A stretch of 64,000 nucleotides of DNA, taken from contig NC_088296.1 in assembly GCF_032854445.1 (NCBI RefSeq), positions 8,466,706-8,530,705 on the forward strand. Direction: 5' to 3'. The stretch comes from Liolophura sinensis (Eukaryota > Mollusca > Polyplacophora > Chitonida > Chitonidae). Shown here piece by piece: positions 34,301-44,039 of this stretch; positions within the stretch are counted from its first letter, which is position 1, and every line of letters begins with the position of its first letter. A program made the position numbers and the translations under genes. The notes below the pieces were generated by a model. It was not told where the DNA came from and did no database searches. It saw only the letters and a program-made list of their open reading frames with translations.

Positions 34301-37300
34301 CGATCATTTGGCAGGTGTGACAAGTTTTGCATAACTTCACGATGTCACGATGAATGCTTGGCCAGTAAAAATGACGACTGATCTTTGCTTCTGTTTTCCG
34401 GATGCCCTGATGCCTACCCATGGGAAATTCATGGGCCATTCGCAATATGTCTTGTTGGTGTGATGGAGGAGAACTCACCTGGTGAATAACTGCCCACACT
34501 TCATCGGCTGGTGATTGCTTCCATTAGCGCATCAATACATCGCCATCCAGATAATATCTCCAGGAACCTGTTCGATTTCATCCAAGGATAGGGCTGTCTT
34601 CCCTATTTCACTGAGTTCCGGATCAGTCCGCTGTTCTGCGATAATGGCAGATCTTCATAGTATACCGCTACCGTTTTCCGGATCCTTATCCAACTCTTTA
34701 AAGAACGTCTCCGTCCGTATCATCTCCTCCGCCTTTCCAATATCTGCAGAGACTTGTTCCTCGGCGTCCATTTGTTTTTTGTTTTTTGTTTCGGGGCACA
34801 GGTAATCACACATGAGGGGAAAGTACGTGACTGGTCGTCCTGTAAAGGTAGTTTCAGGTATGTCAACTGGTAAGCTGGAAACATGTGGATTGGCTCAAAC
34901 TTTTTCCCCTGCTAAATCGCTTCCAAGCAGAAATGAAACTTCCTCAATTGGTAAGGCCTTCACAATAGCCACTGTCACAACTTCACTCACCAAATCAGAT
35001 TTCAGATGTACTTTCTGTAACGGTATAGGTAGAAATATTTCATCTGTTCCCTGTATTAATGCCTGACAATTTGATTCTGAGACGCTCCTGGGCAGATTTT
35101 CCTGCAGCAAAAGGGATTTTTATCCACCGGTATTGCGAGGAACTTTGACAGGAGATGTAACGCTGCCACTCCACACCTTGCCTTCGGAAAGGAAACTGCT
35201 GTATCCTTCGTGCACATTCTCTTTATTTTTCGCCACAACGGGCGCCCGATCTTCCAACAATACTTCATTCACCGCCAATCTCTTGTTGAGAGTGACGAAC
35301 GCTACTGGCTTTTTTGTCTGTTCGCCTTTCCTTTAATAGCCAATATTTTGACCTAAGATGACCTCTCAGTAATAGCATATCGGAGAAACTGATCTGTACA
35401 TGTCCTTTCCTTGAGTCGGCCTTCCTTTAAATGGTGGTCCAGTTTAATTTTTCTACGGCGTCGAGGCTTCCGCCTCGGGCCCCTTATTAATGTTATTGGT
35501 GCACTTGTTGAACGGTCGCTTCGGAGGAAAGTGGGTATCCGTTGAAGTGTGATTAAGTTCATAGTCGTCAGTCATACTTGCAACACATTCAATGTCTTTA
35601 ATCTTTTGTTCGTCCAGGTGAACTTTTATTTCACTCGGTACAACTGTTTTTAAATTCATCCATAATAATTGCTTCTTTGAGATTTTGAAATGAGTGTTTC
35701 ATTTTTAAAGGCCTGTACCATTTGTCAAATGCCAGTTGTCTGTTTCTTTAGATTCCTAAACTTCTGTCTGTACGCCTCCGGTACTAATTCATGGGCCGAC
35801 ATCACAGCTGCTTTTACAAATTTCATAATCCAACGACTATTTAATCGACAAAGATGAATATAAGCGCTATGCTTTGCCGACAAATGTACTTTGTAATAGC
35901 AGAGTCCAGCAATCTTCAGGCCATCCCAAGCTGATGGTGATCTTTTCCAAAGACAGAAAAAAACTTCTCTGTATCTCGATCCATGAATTTCAACATCAAA
36001 TGAATGTTTTTGCCTAGATCAAATCCGTAGTGAACAGGGTTTGTATTATAACTAGCTCCTTCAGTTTTCTCTTTGATTTCTATCTCATTTATCCGTAAAT
36101 TCCATTACCATCTTCCGCATTTCAAATTATTTTCTTTTCGTTCCGGTCCCCGGATTTCCTCTCTTTTCTTTCTTTTGCTTTACTCTGTTTCCCTTTCCTT
36201 TTTCTCTGTTCCCTTTCTTTTCTCTCTCCTCTGTTTCCCTTTCCTTTCTCTCTCTGTTCCTTCCTTCTCTTCCCTTTCTTTAACTTCAATTTTTTCATCT
36301 TCAGTTGCAGTTTTAAAACTTCAATAGCTGTGCCTGTTGACGCCGTAGTGGCACCGGTCGGTCCCTGATTAACCATAAATGCTTATCTATTGCCTCCACC
36401 ATTTCACTTTTCTTTAGGCTATCAGTTCAATTTCTCCTTTTCAGCAATGGTTCTTAGTTCAGCCTTTTTGAGAGTAGATAATCTACTTACAGTTATCTTC
36501 AGAATCTTAAAACACCTCAACATTGAATTCCTCGGTCATTGTTGCAATGTTACAATGTATACAAAGTAGCTATAGACTCACAATCTCACAATAAAATCCT
36601 GTTTGACCGTATGCTTACAAAGTGCTACAAGTGTTGCAACTTCGCCCTCAGTCACGTGACTAAGCCGCGCTAAATTTGGTAAAATGAAAGGATTATGATT
36701 AATTCATAGAGCCTCTCTAAGATACCAGGGACATGACATCATTTGATTCAGCAGAATAAAATTAACTGAGAAATGTCTTCAGAGAAATATATGAATAATC
36801 TGTTCATTTCCACGAATATTACTACATCAAGGACCAGTACTTTATCTGCAAAACTGCACGCAAACATGTGTACTGAAAGCGTATGTTGTAACAGTGTCTA
36901 ACCTATGTATTTTTTTAAATTAGTATATACAGCGGTCGCCCAAGCGCAGCGTAATGACCGAGGAGCATCTCACCAATGCGGTTGCTGTGAGCTCAAAGCC
37001 CAGCTCATGCTGGCTTCCTCTCCGCCCTACGTGAGAAGGTCTACAGCAACCTGCAAATGGTCGTGGGTTTCCTCCAGGCTGTGCCCACCATAATACTGAC
37101 CGCCCTCATATAAGTATAATATTCTTGAGTATGGCGTGAAACACCAATCAAATAAATAAATAAACATACAGATCACCAATGTGAGCCTCATGTATTTTAT
37201 AAAACAAGTATATTTACATTAGCTTTTAAATTTTCTACAAAGATTAAGAATGACTACTTACGATAGCAAAACTGTACATCTGTTCCCGGCACCGCCGCTA

Positions 37301-37811
37301 TGTCGATATACCCTTTCTGACATTTGCAAATGTTTTTAGAATCGAGCTCTGTCCCATATCCACATTTTGCGGCGCGGGCTTCAGCATGCAAAGCTGTAAA
37401 AAGGAAGGTGTGATAGCAATGATCGTCAGTTTCATCTCCACTAGCCACTGTGGTATAAGTGAAATGTTATTTAATATAGCGTAAAACTCCAGCCAAATAA
37501 GCAATGGATAAATAAACAAAAACACATGTAGAAGAAACTCTTTCACAGCATTTCCTTAAAACAGCTTGACTACATTTATTTGTGAATAGTGCATGTGCAA
37601 ACAAACCCCGATGGCTTCTAGGGTGCAGGAATACGAAATACTAATCCATGTCTAATTGTGTACATCGTACATAAATGTGTACGTTACACATGCCAGAGAA
37701 TTGTTACTTTATGGTCGTTAGGTGCAACCTACCTGCTTTAGCAATAATCAAGACGGTGATGCCTAAAACATTCAGCTTTCCCCATCCCTGGGGGAACGTC
37801 GAGCTAGGCAT
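26089..37811 (-). CDS. Gene C: complete EGF-like single-pass receptor, 298 residues
   Basis: Six exons join with every phase matching: 37811-37733, 37393-37262, 31192-31046, 29371-29282, 27335-27236 and 26437-26089 (897 nt including stop). Order along the protein: signal peptide (about 1-26), a short Cys-containing module (27-70), a six-cysteine EGF-like module (about 71-119), a Ser/Pro/Glu-rich stalk (120-149), one membrane helix (about 155-182) and a 115-residue cytoplasmic tail. It is a type I receptor of unknown ligand. The large third intron-equivalent gap (31-37 kb) holds a retrotransposon. The closest relatives here are genes A and B. I do not recognise a named orthologue. Immune, adhesion or phagocytic roles are possible but unproven. 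Confidence 0.88.
27100..27190 (+). mobile_element. Family 1 SINE fragment, right-arm counterpart
   Basis: AACTGCGGATGATCGTAGAT and GCTTTGCCCGCTTTCCTCCC are diverged SINE core. It corresponds to the remnant at 5290-5420 in the left arm. Confidence 0.55.
27236..27335 (-). CDS. Gene C exon 5: transmembrane helix
   Basis: Acceptor CTTTTTAG, donor GTAAGTG, 100 nt, phase 1 to phase 2. It encodes LDCKS followed by a hydrophobic run with residues IGLSVGLGLALCLAAILSVA and VVIW. The intact counterpart of the broken gene A exon at 5103-5203. Confidence 0.9.
27490..28310 (-). repeat. 26-bp minisatellite, right-arm copy
   Basis: The reverse complement of the 390-1545 family (for example CACAGTATACTGACATCGTA with CCTAG linkers). 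Four near-identical units at 28150-28275 (CAGTATGTTGACACTGCACC) mark a recent local amplification. It is uninterrupted, unlike the left-arm array. Confidence 0.9.
28311..29281 (-). other. Gene C intron between stalk and TM exons
   Basis: Apart from the minisatellite at its downstream end, I see no feature. The stretch 28330-28680 is the outermost part of the inverted duplication visible in the window. Confidence 0.5.
29282..29371 (-). CDS. Gene C exon 4: stalk
   Basis: Acceptor GTTGTCTTTAG, donor GTGAGT, 90 nt, phase 1 at both ends. The 29 full codons are rich in Ser, Pro, Glu and Arg (HNSAPLIPVTDESEE, then PSTRPSRERNSSEV). It is probably an extended membrane-proximal linker. Confidence 0.85.
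29372..31045 (-). other. Gene C intron between EGF and stalk exons
   Basis: 29640-29780 resembles the dispersed repeat also present in segments A-C and at 61515-61620, interrupted by a C-rich tract at 29685-29740. No exon was recognised in the rest, including the 60-66 codon open frames at 30527-30966. Confidence 0.45.
29685..29740 (+). repeat. Poly-C / CCCA-rich tract
   Basis: A run of about 15 C followed by ACCCACCTACCCCCACCCAC-type repeats. The opposite strand is G-rich and could form a quadruplex. Confidence 0.9.
31046..31192 (-). CDS. Gene C exon 3: six-cysteine EGF-like module
   Basis: Acceptor TTGCCAACAG, donor GTAAGT, 147 nt, phase 1 at both ends. Cysteine spacing is C-x6-C-x5-C-x17-C-x-C-x11-C, identical to gene B exon 13414-13560. 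Asn-Thr-Thr and Asn-Tyr-Thr sites could carry N-glycans. Confidence 0.9.
31262..31317. repeat. TA dinucleotide microsatellite
   Basis: About 27 TA units, 70 bases upstream of gene C exon 3 on its strand. Confidence 0.97.
31395..31620 (+). mobile_element. Fragment of a related retrotransposon, opposite strand
   Basis: GGGAAGTTGATACTCTTCTG at about 31534 and the following CCTCCAGGAAGCAATGAATA match, on plus, the minus-strand sequence of the integrase C-terminal region near 33575-33520. It is therefore a piece of another copy of the same kind of element in the other orientation. Alternative minus-strand frames here are not supported as genes. Confidence 0.5.
31640..32066 (-). repeat. Candidate 3' LTR of the retrotransposon
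   Basis: On the minus strand an AAAGGGGGATA purine tract at about 32078-32068 is followed by TGTCATGTAACAGTAAAG, a plausible LTR start. A TATATAAGG box lies near 31858-31848. A short match to the 5' side of the element (GGCTTAGTCACGTGA at about 32010 and near 36655) is the only support from the other end. No second full LTR was found. Confidence 0.35.
32250..32613 (-). pseudogene. Retrotransposon RNase H domain
   Basis: Open for 158 codons. It contains the connection and RNase H start (ATDFDKPIKLTVDSSDIGM), AVLLQEHDNG, SYCPKKLNKHHKNY and VNTDNNHLDIL. The Asp of TVDSSD and the NTDNN region are the expected catalytic positions, the latter being TDHNPL-like in related elements. Downstream it runs into unrelated sequence. 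Confidence 0.85.
32620..33175 (-). pseudogene. Retrotransposon reverse transcriptase, inactivated
   Basis: The fingers and palm are recognisable over several frames: MIENSITEPSQSKWCSPIV, LFPKPGGSIRLC, then DDSYPISRIENSIDNIGKAK and VSRIDFLKK. The catalytic YxDD box reads AYIGDIIVFSHS (about 32745-32720), so the first Asp is replaced by Gly. Two stops follow shortly after in LFARF-stop-stop. No active polymerase can be made. Confidence 0.8.
33440..33590 (-). pseudogene. Integrase C-terminal (GPY/F-like) region
   Basis: GEVDTLLVPFTS, VYYVISTSARIEGKGP and CHINMLKEYHER resemble the post-catalytic domain of Ty3/Gypsy integrases. That places the end of integrase immediately before reverse transcriptase. 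Confidence 0.7.
33800..34500 (-). pseudogene. Retrotransposon integrase core with internal duplication
   Basis: An HHCC zinc site is visible (AHEFPMGRHQG ... CKTCHTCQMIG). The core follows with VDYV, the LLTIMDITTGFPEAIP motif, QTDKG (second Asp) and EALERYHQTL (Glu). A tandem duplication of about 66 bp repeats the GFPKELQTD / GLPKELQMG region (about 34075-33945), which shifts the frame. The domain is the rve type and would integrate the element's DNA. It is nonfunctional here. Confidence 0.85.
34890..35120 (-). pseudogene. Retrotransposon protease region
   Basis: Residues such as VHLKSDLVSEVVTVAIV and IEEVSFLLGSDLAGEKV resemble the C-terminal part of Ty3/Gypsy retropepsins, where an LLG-(N/S)-DLAGGKV-like end is usual. 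The catalytic DTGA-like part was not identified. Confidence 0.6.
35450..36376 (-). pseudogene. Retrotransposon gag remnant
   Basis: The upstream part (36376-36122) is a Lys/Glu/Arg-rich charged stretch. Further on, SAHELVPEAYRQKFRN and, later, VHLDEQKIKDIECVASMTDD match the SCAN-like gag region of this type of element. The frame is broken several times. Confidence 0.7.
36930..37170 (+). mobile_element. Family 1 SINE
   Basis: The B-box side TTGCTGTGAGCTCAAAGCCC, core CTGCAAATGGTCGTGGGTTT and tail TTGAGTATGGCGTGAAACAC with AAATAAATAAATAAA are clear. The first part of the A-box half is lost. It is antisense to gene C and lies between the retrotransposon and exon 2. Confidence 0.9.
37262..37393 (-). 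CDS. Gene C exon 2: short Cys-containing module
   Basis: Acceptor CTTTTTACAG, donor GTAAGTAG, 132 nt, phase 1 at both ends. Four cysteines include KCGYGTELDSKNICKCQKGY and the closing FCY. This looks like the C-terminal half of an EGF-like module and aligns with the end of gene B's first EGF exon, which also closes with YYC or FCY before the junction. Confidence 0.85.
37435..37512 (+). mobile_element. Family 1 SINE 3' fragment
   Basis: TGGTATAAGTGAAATGTTAT, then ATAGCGTAAAACTCCAGCCA with an A-rich end. Confidence 0.65.
37733..37811 (-). CDS. Gene C exon 1: signal peptide
   Basis: ATG at 37811-37809, donor GTAGGT after GCT AAA GCA G, 79 nt, phase 1 out. It encodes MPSSTFPQGWGKLN followed by a hydrophobic VLGITVLIIAKA, a good signal peptide with likely cleavage near the exon end. 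The next codon is completed as GCT (Ala) by exon 2. No core promoter was identified upstream. Confidence 0.8.
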
Positions 37812-37974
37812 ACTGCACCCTTTGGTTGCGACTGCACAAGGTTATCCTTAGCTGGACCAAACTGGTAAACACAAAAAATACATGGTTCACGCTGTCACAC
37901 TGACTGTATACATATGCCTTCTATCCTATGACTGTAGTACAGACGTTCAAGACATACTTGATGCTTTAAAAGAG

Positions 37975-38235
37975 CAAGCTCTAACTTCCTCGCTTGGCGT
38001 TCAGCATGAAGCGGAGAGTGCAACAACTGGCTGACCCGTATCAGTACAATGGCTCGGGCGGGGCGGCTTCTTTACCTTCGGTGAGTCGTCTCAGTGAAGC
38101 ATCACTAGATAAAAAAGCTGTGGAAATCCGTCCTGTAACAAGGAGGCACATTGCATACACCCTAAGGATTCCTTCGTCGTCATATGATTAAAAAACTGTT
38201 GAGTACGACGTCAAACCCCAAGCACTCACTCACTC
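37975..38235 (+). mobile_element. Dispersed repeat, family 2
   Basis: Begins near GCTCTAACTTCCTCGCTTGG and ends GTACGACGTCAAACCCCAAG then ACTCACTCACTC. The element at 57296-57600 is its reverse complement over the whole length. The internal open frame (65 codons, GGAASLPSVSRLSEASLDKK) is conserved between the two in opposite orientations. The start near 37994 is only 180 bases upstream of gene C's ATG, on the opposite strand. Probably a SINE or other nonautonomous element. Confidence 0.75.
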
Positions 38236-38261
38236 ATACCTGACGCTATTACGTTGACTGT

Positions 38262-38425
38262 ATACTCTACGTGGGAAAGTCTATGTAGCAACCTGCGGAT
38301 GGTCCTGGGTTTCCCCCGGTCTCTGTTCGGTTTCCACCCGCCATAATGCTGGCTGCCGTCGTGAAAGTGAAAAATTCTTTACTACGGTGTAAAAACACCA
38401 ATCAAATCAATAAATACATGAATTA
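38262..38425 (+). mobile_element. Family 1 SINE, 5' truncated
   Basis: Starts at CTCTACGTGGGAAAGTCTAT, then CTGCGGATGGTCCTGGGTTT, ending TAAAAACACCAATCAAATCA. Confidence 0.88.
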
Positions 38426-41040
38426 CACAGATGTTTTGTATCCTAAGCTAGTAGTACAGAAGACATACCTGACGCTCTCACACTGACACTACACATATGT
38501 CCTCTATCCCAAGTTAGTGGTACAGACAAAAAAAAAACTTCAGTCTGGGACACGCAATCATTGGTGGTAACCCTTTCTGCTGACGTTGAATTTGAACATA
38601 TGCGCAATGTATAACTGTGTACCGGTATATATGCATACAGCATATTAATGACTCGAGGGCTATCGAATTTGAATGTCCTTGTCTCGTGGAATTGTTTGGG
38701 CGTAGTATTCCTGTGAAATAAGTAAACTTTATGCATGTTTTGTCCTGCACGCTGGGAATAGCAACACCACAGGCTTAAATCATCACTTCCTGCTTGAGAA
38801 AGTATATTTCAAAAGAAAAGAAAGTTTTTAACAACATTATTGTATGTGTAAAAAATTTCCGCATCCGTGGGCTGTACATGTGCATACATCAACATGGCAT
38901 ATTTTAATCTAAATTAATTCAGAAATTGCTGACGCCACGTTGTTTGCTTGGCACATAGGAGTAACTACTTTTTTTTAAATGTGCCATGCAGGACTTGTGC
39001 CTAAGTACCGTACTGTGCATGTATGTAACAGTGTACCTGTTATGTGCCGATGTTAAAATTCTAAAACCTGGTGCACTACTCCTTACAGCGTATATTCCAC
39101 TCAGTACGTTCGTGTTACATAAACAATGCACAGAGATCTCGAACAATGTCGAGGTTGCATTGACGCAACATGATTCTAACCAACACCTGAAGACATTTTA
39201 TAACGAATTTTAATTAAATAGTTCCCCCCGAGTGACAGTGGTGAGGCTAAGTCTACACAGGCCCACATGCGCTGCAGAGAATCCATACGTCAAGATTATC
39301 TAGTTGTCACGGTCATGCGAAACAAGCGTAGAGAAAGGCGCATGCGCTGTAAGGTGTATGAATGTGATAAAAATAGATATGTGTAAGGTTTTCAACTCTA
39401 AGTAAATGGTTAAAATTTGAAGCATGTTTAATTCTAAAACGTATTTTATTTCTTTTTTTTTTTCAGCCAGTGTGATATGCTGCCAGTTCAAACCTGTGAC
39501 AATGTCAAAATAAAAATGTGACCGAAATAATAATTAGATGGTGTAAATACGTAATATCGGTCATCAAATGAAGATTTTCAATATCGGCATGGCTATACAC
39601 CACTGTCAGTGCTTCAGTGTCAGTAATACAAAGCCCCATATAGTTCTATATGTGGTTTTTCTTTCTTTTGGTATTGTTTCCTGCTCAGTGATCGACGTAC
39701 TGAAACAGCGACGTGCTCAAAAGGTGACGTGTGGAAAAAGTGACTTGCTCAAAAGGTGACTTGCTCAAAGGGCTACGCACGTGGTCGACTTGGGGTACTT
39801 TGATGAAGGCAATTCGCATAGATGAAAGACTTTTTAAGAGGCATGTGGAGTTAAAAAAAACAAACAAACAATCCAAAAATCAACAACAGCAACAACAACA
39901 AAAGCAGCAAAATACAAAAAAAAAACACACACACACACACGCTATATTTGTCATTACTTTCCATGAAATATGCATCTACCTCCGGTGGTTTTAAAGTAAA
40001 CCTCAGATGCATCACATTTGGATGTGGTTTGCAGTCAGACCGATTAAACAACGATTGACACTTTTAACTTTCGCGTTATCCCCATGAGAATAGCTGTGTC
40101 ATGAATCCTAGTTTTTAAAGTCTCCTATCTGATTAGAGAAAAATATTTTGAAAGTAAATTCTATCAGCAAAAAGAGGTATTTTTTAAACTCGCGGGACAC
40201 CGAATCGTAACAGAGTCGTTGTTGTTGTTTTACTTCGACTGACTGCAGTGAAGGTAGAAATTCAAAAAAAAAAGAAGAAATTATTATGTTGATGTGTTTG
40301 AAGCCAATCTAACGGTTATCATCAAGGATTCATGTTTATTTTCGATAGTTATAACATTGTACACGATTTGAATACTGATTTCACCCAGTCGCCTAGTGCA
40401 TAGCCTGCGTCTTTCTAGTTGAAAACGACTGCTTCTCTTCGCATTATTTTGTCCTATTTTTTATACTTGATATGCCTTCTTGGTTTTTTTTTGCTTGTTT
40501 TGTGTTAAAAGTCTTTTGCGGAATTGGCTTTGCATGTGATTATTGACCTGGGTCGTCCATCTTTATTGACGGTATACAGTTGATATAATGGTGTTAAACG
40601 CTGTTTGTAAACTGATCTTGCGATTCTTAAACCAGAACGTCCAAAATGGTTAAGGTTAAAGTCACAGTGTCTGTTTCGATGCTTCTTTGGTGTCATGTAT
40701 GTAAAGGATGGAAAGAGATGTTTTCCAAGCCAACGACACCACAGGTGCATGTAAACAAAAGTCATACATCTCTAGTTCAACAATGAAGAGTGTCGGCAGA
40801 GTAGAGCTCTATATATGCCCGTAGGCGCACCATCAGGATAAGGAAACTGTATCAGACTCATTCTTAACCTCCAAACAGATTATTTATTTTATTACTAAGA
40901 GTTGTCTTAGACCTTGATGGCAAAAGTGAAAATTAGCATTTCAAGTGTGTAATGAAAGTAATGTAATGTCTGTATCGGACAATTATTGTAGACTACGTGT
41001 GTCATATTTGAAGTAACTATTTACAATTATCTATTCTTAT
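38426..41040. other. Intergenic region without a supported gene
   Basis: About 2.6 kb. A CA microsatellite sits at 39925-39942 next to an A-rich, CAACAACAACAA stretch (39850-39925). 39715-39770 contains three copies of CTCAAAAGGTGAC-like 18-bp repeats. Open frames below 90 codons show no family features. Confidence 0.45.
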
Positions 41041-41215
41041 GGTTTTAGTGATTATCGAACCGGCAACTGGCATTTAGCTTTAAAGTTGAATATCGGACCG
41101 GTGTCGGTAGACTAGCATCTGACTTCACAGCTGAATATATCGAACAGGTACCCGGGAAATGGCAACTACCTTCACAGCTGAACATCGACTCGGTATCAAG
41201 AGACTGGCAAATGTT
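41041..41215 (+). repeat. Three diverged units of about 56 bp
   Basis: CGGCAACTGGCATTTAGCTT, TCGGTAGACTAGCATCTGAC and CGGGAAATGGCAACTACCTT begin related units that share AGCTGAATATCG-type ends. Confidence 0.55.
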
Positions 41216-41260
41216 AATGTTTTACCTGTCACCATGATGATTCAATATTACTTTTCAGTG

Positions 41261-41950
41261 TTATCCTGTGATAACATATTTTAGCTTTTAGTTAAAATTG
41301 GATACAAGAGTCAGAATTGCATTGCCAATGTTATCCTGCGATAAAATAGTTTAGCTTTCAGTCAATATTGGGTATAAAAATCAGAATTACATTGTCAGTG
41401 TTATCCTGTGATAACATATTTTAGCTTTCAGTCAATATTGGATATAAGTGTCAGAATTGCATTGCCAATGTTATCCTGCGATAAAATATTTTAGCTTTCA
41501 GTCAATATTGGGTATAAAAATCAGAATTACATTGTCAGTGTTATCCTGTGATAACATATTTTAGCTTTCAGTCAATACTGGAAATAAAAATCAGAATTAC
41601 ATTGTCAGTTTTATCCTGTGTTAATATATTTTAGCCTTTAATTAATATTGGCTATAAGAAACAGAACTGCATTGTCAGTGTTATCCTGTGATAACATATT
41701 TTAGCTTTCAGTCAATATTCCCTATAAGAATGAGAATTACATTGCCAATGTTATCCTTTGTTAATATATTTTAGCCTTTAATTAATATTGGCTATAAGAA
41801 ACAGAACTACATTGTCAGTGTTATCCTGTGATAACATATTTTGGCTTTCAGTCAATATTCGCTATAATAATCAGGACTACGTTATCAGTGTTATTCCGTG
41901 ATAATATATTTTAGCTTCCAGTCAATTTTTGCTATAAGAATCGGAAAGTG
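41261..41950 (+). repeat. 70-bp tandem array, about 10 units
   Basis: The unit starts TTATCCTGTGATAACATATT and continues TTAGCTTTCAGTCAATATTG. Starts near 41260, 41330, 41400, 41470, 41540 and so on fix the 70-bp period. Inside the unit TTATCCTGTGATAA is a short imperfect palindrome. Alternating GTGATAAC and GCGATAAA variants suggest a 140-bp higher-order pair in the first half. Confidence 0.92.
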
Positions 41951-42645
41951 GTGTTAAAACAGTAGTCTGTTCATATTACTTTATATTTTAGCCTTGAATT
42001 ATTTCAGCGGATAGGCCAAATTATTAGAGTGTACGCCTTAGAAGGGAAGTAACTCTTTACGCAATGTAATAAATGCTGACGTTTAACATCCTCAAGATGT
42101 GTTGGTTTCTCAAATACACGAGTTTGTTTCAAGTACATGGATGTATTTTAGAAATACATACATTATTTTAGAAATATTTATATTTGTCGCATAAATGCCA
42201 AAATTTATTCCCACTATATCATGTGACCTGACAAAAATGTTAGACCTGTTAAAGCTATTGCGAGATCCAATTTACTATAGCATTCGCGTCTAAAGAGACA
42301 AACGATGGAGAGAAGTGAAGAGCGGACTTGGGCGAGGTGTCGTTTGAAGACAGTGAGATAAGTGATCGGTAAGTTAATGTCGTTCACGCGTTACATGAAA
42401 CAGGAGGAGTGTTTTTACCTTCAGCGACAAGAGTTTCCCGGAAAATTCTAAGTACGACGTTAATCCCCAAAATAATTCATTCATTTATTCGGAAGAGTTT
42501 GAACTCGAAACCCCCCTCTAAATTGCCAGATACTGTAATAGTTTCATTTTACTGCTCAGGGATGTCTTTGATATTCTGGCAAAATTGAAAATCTTTGCTT
42601 AAGTTCAAATACATCAGCAGAACGAATTCTATAGGGGAGGGCTAA
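41951..42645. other. Intergenic region
   Basis: No gene seen. 42451-42485 (CTAAGTACGACGTTAATCCC and following) is a short relic of the family 2 repeat end. Confidence 0.45.
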
Positions 42646-42649
42646 ATCT

Positions 42650-42900
42650 GGTTTAAGTCAAAGAGAGGCTCGTCATCTTGGATCCTGGGGCTCCCGGCAT
42701 TACAGATTGGTGTCGTCGATGTCAAGTCCAGCTGATGCCGTTTTTTGTTTTTGTTTTCATGGGAAAGTTTTCTAGCAGCATACTGATTATTGTGGGTTTC
42801 CCTCTGGCTCTGTCCGGTTTTCTCCCACAACAATGCTGACCGCTGTCGTATAAGAGAATATCGTTGAGTAAAACGATAAATTGCCAGTCAAATAAAAAAA
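42650..42900 (+). mobile_element. Family 1 SINE, diverged
   Basis: B-box side GATGTCAAGTCCAGCTGATG, core TGATTATTGTGGGTTTCCCT, GCTGTCGTATAAGAGAATAT, and a tail CCAGTCAAATAAA. The middle is replaced by a T-rich stretch. Confidence 0.8.
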
Positions 42901-43262
42901 TCACCTGACAAGCTCTCTAGAAAGAGAAGCAAATTTTGCAAGCGATTTAACAGTAAAACGTATTTTACGATACGACATGATGATTCATTATCAAACCGGT
43001 CGTTATTGAAGTCACTAGTAATGCTATCCAAACACTTAATCACACTTAATCGCCAAGCAGTGGTTCATGATGTCTTACGCGAAGTTCGTATACATTTAAT
43101 TGTGTGGCCGCAATATGAGGTACACACTAAGCGTATGCATTATGTTAAATATTCGTATGTGACTTTGCCAAAGCTGGAGTCCAATCAATTACTGGCTTTC
43201 TCCACCGATACAAATAATCACAGTTATTGCAATGAAATATTCTTGACTACAACATAAGAGTA

Positions 43263-43428
43263 TTTTTTTTTTTTGATTAGTGTTTTACGCCGTACTCAAG
43301 AATATTTCACTTATACGACGGCGGTCAGCATTATGGTGGGTGGAAACCCGTGGGGAAACCCACGACCATCCGCAGGTTGCTGACAAACCTTCTCACGTAT
43401 CGCCGGAGAGGAAGCCAGCATGAGTTGG
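43263..43428 (-). mobile_element. Family 1 SINE, minus strand, 14-bp target duplication
   Basis: Reverse complement of the SINE tail (TTTTACGCCGTACTCAAGAA) and core (CCCACGACCATCCGCAGGTT), ending GAGGAAGCCAGCATGAG. Flanked by ACAACATAAGAGTA at 43249-43262 and 43429-43442. The perfect target duplication indicates a fairly recent, 5'-truncated insertion. Confidence 0.95.
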
Positions 43429-43464
43429 ACAACATAAGAGTAAGCTGTAAAAACGACAGTATAT

Positions 43465-43548
43465 GGTATGTATGTATGTATGTATGTATGTATGTATGTA
43501 TGTATGTATGCATGTGTGTGTATGTATGTATGTATGTGTGTATTTATA
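43465..43548 (+). repeat. TATG tetranucleotide microsatellite
   Basis: About 19 TATG units with one interruption CATGTGTGTG. Confidence 0.97.
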
Positions 43549-43644
43549 CTTTGTGTTTAAGGTCCCACTTAACAATTTTCTCCTCATCTGACCACGAAAA
43601 GTAATTAGGTGTCCGTACACATGGTGTGTCTTCTTGTGACAGGG

Positions 43645-43725
43645 CGAGTCCACGCCGCCGCACTGTTGCAGCCATACAGCTGCCGCCATACTGCTGCCGC
43701 CGTACTGTTGCCGCCACTGACGCAT
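43645..43725 (+). repeat. Short GCCGCC-rich repeat
   Basis: Four units of about 20 bp built on CATACTGCTGCCGCC / GTACTGTTGCCGCC. Open frames on both strands result from the repeat. Confidence 0.7.
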
Positions 43726-44039
43726 CATGCAGAAGACACCAGACATAACACCCACGACATTATACTGACACCAGTCATGTTTCCTTGGTCTTACTTCTCT
43801 GTGCTGAGTGCCAGGAGAGGCAATAGCAAGTACCATATTTAAAGTTTTTGGCTTAATCCGCCCAAGGTTTGATCGCAGGTCTTTCGAATTCCAACATGGA
43901 AGAGGTAAACGTTGCTACATAAAATGAAAGATAGCATTAGAACTAAATTCAGAGCATCGATGAGACTTTGTAAAAAATTTATTATAAAGCAAATTAGATT
44001 AGTTTATTTAGTAGTGAGGAAATATCGGGCCTGAGCAAT

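Larger units (their letters stand above)
32100..36480 (-). mobile_element. Decayed Ty3/Gypsy element with Gmr1-like domain order
   Basis: On the minus strand the order is gag (36376-35450), protease (about 35120-34890), integrase (34500-33800 and its C-terminal part 33590-33440), reverse transcriptase (about 33175-32620) and RNase H (32613-32250). Integrase before reverse transcriptase is the Ty1/copia order, known within Ty3/Gypsy for the Gmr1-like group. Stops and frameshifts occur throughout, so the element is dead. It lies in gene C's intron between exons 2 and 3, on the same strand as the gene. Confidence 0.85.

Noticed and set aside
43331-43836. Minus frame with Thr/His/Tyr repeats (HTYIHTYIHTYIHT)
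   Set aside because: Produced by the TATG microsatellite, a GCC-rich repeat and a SINE.
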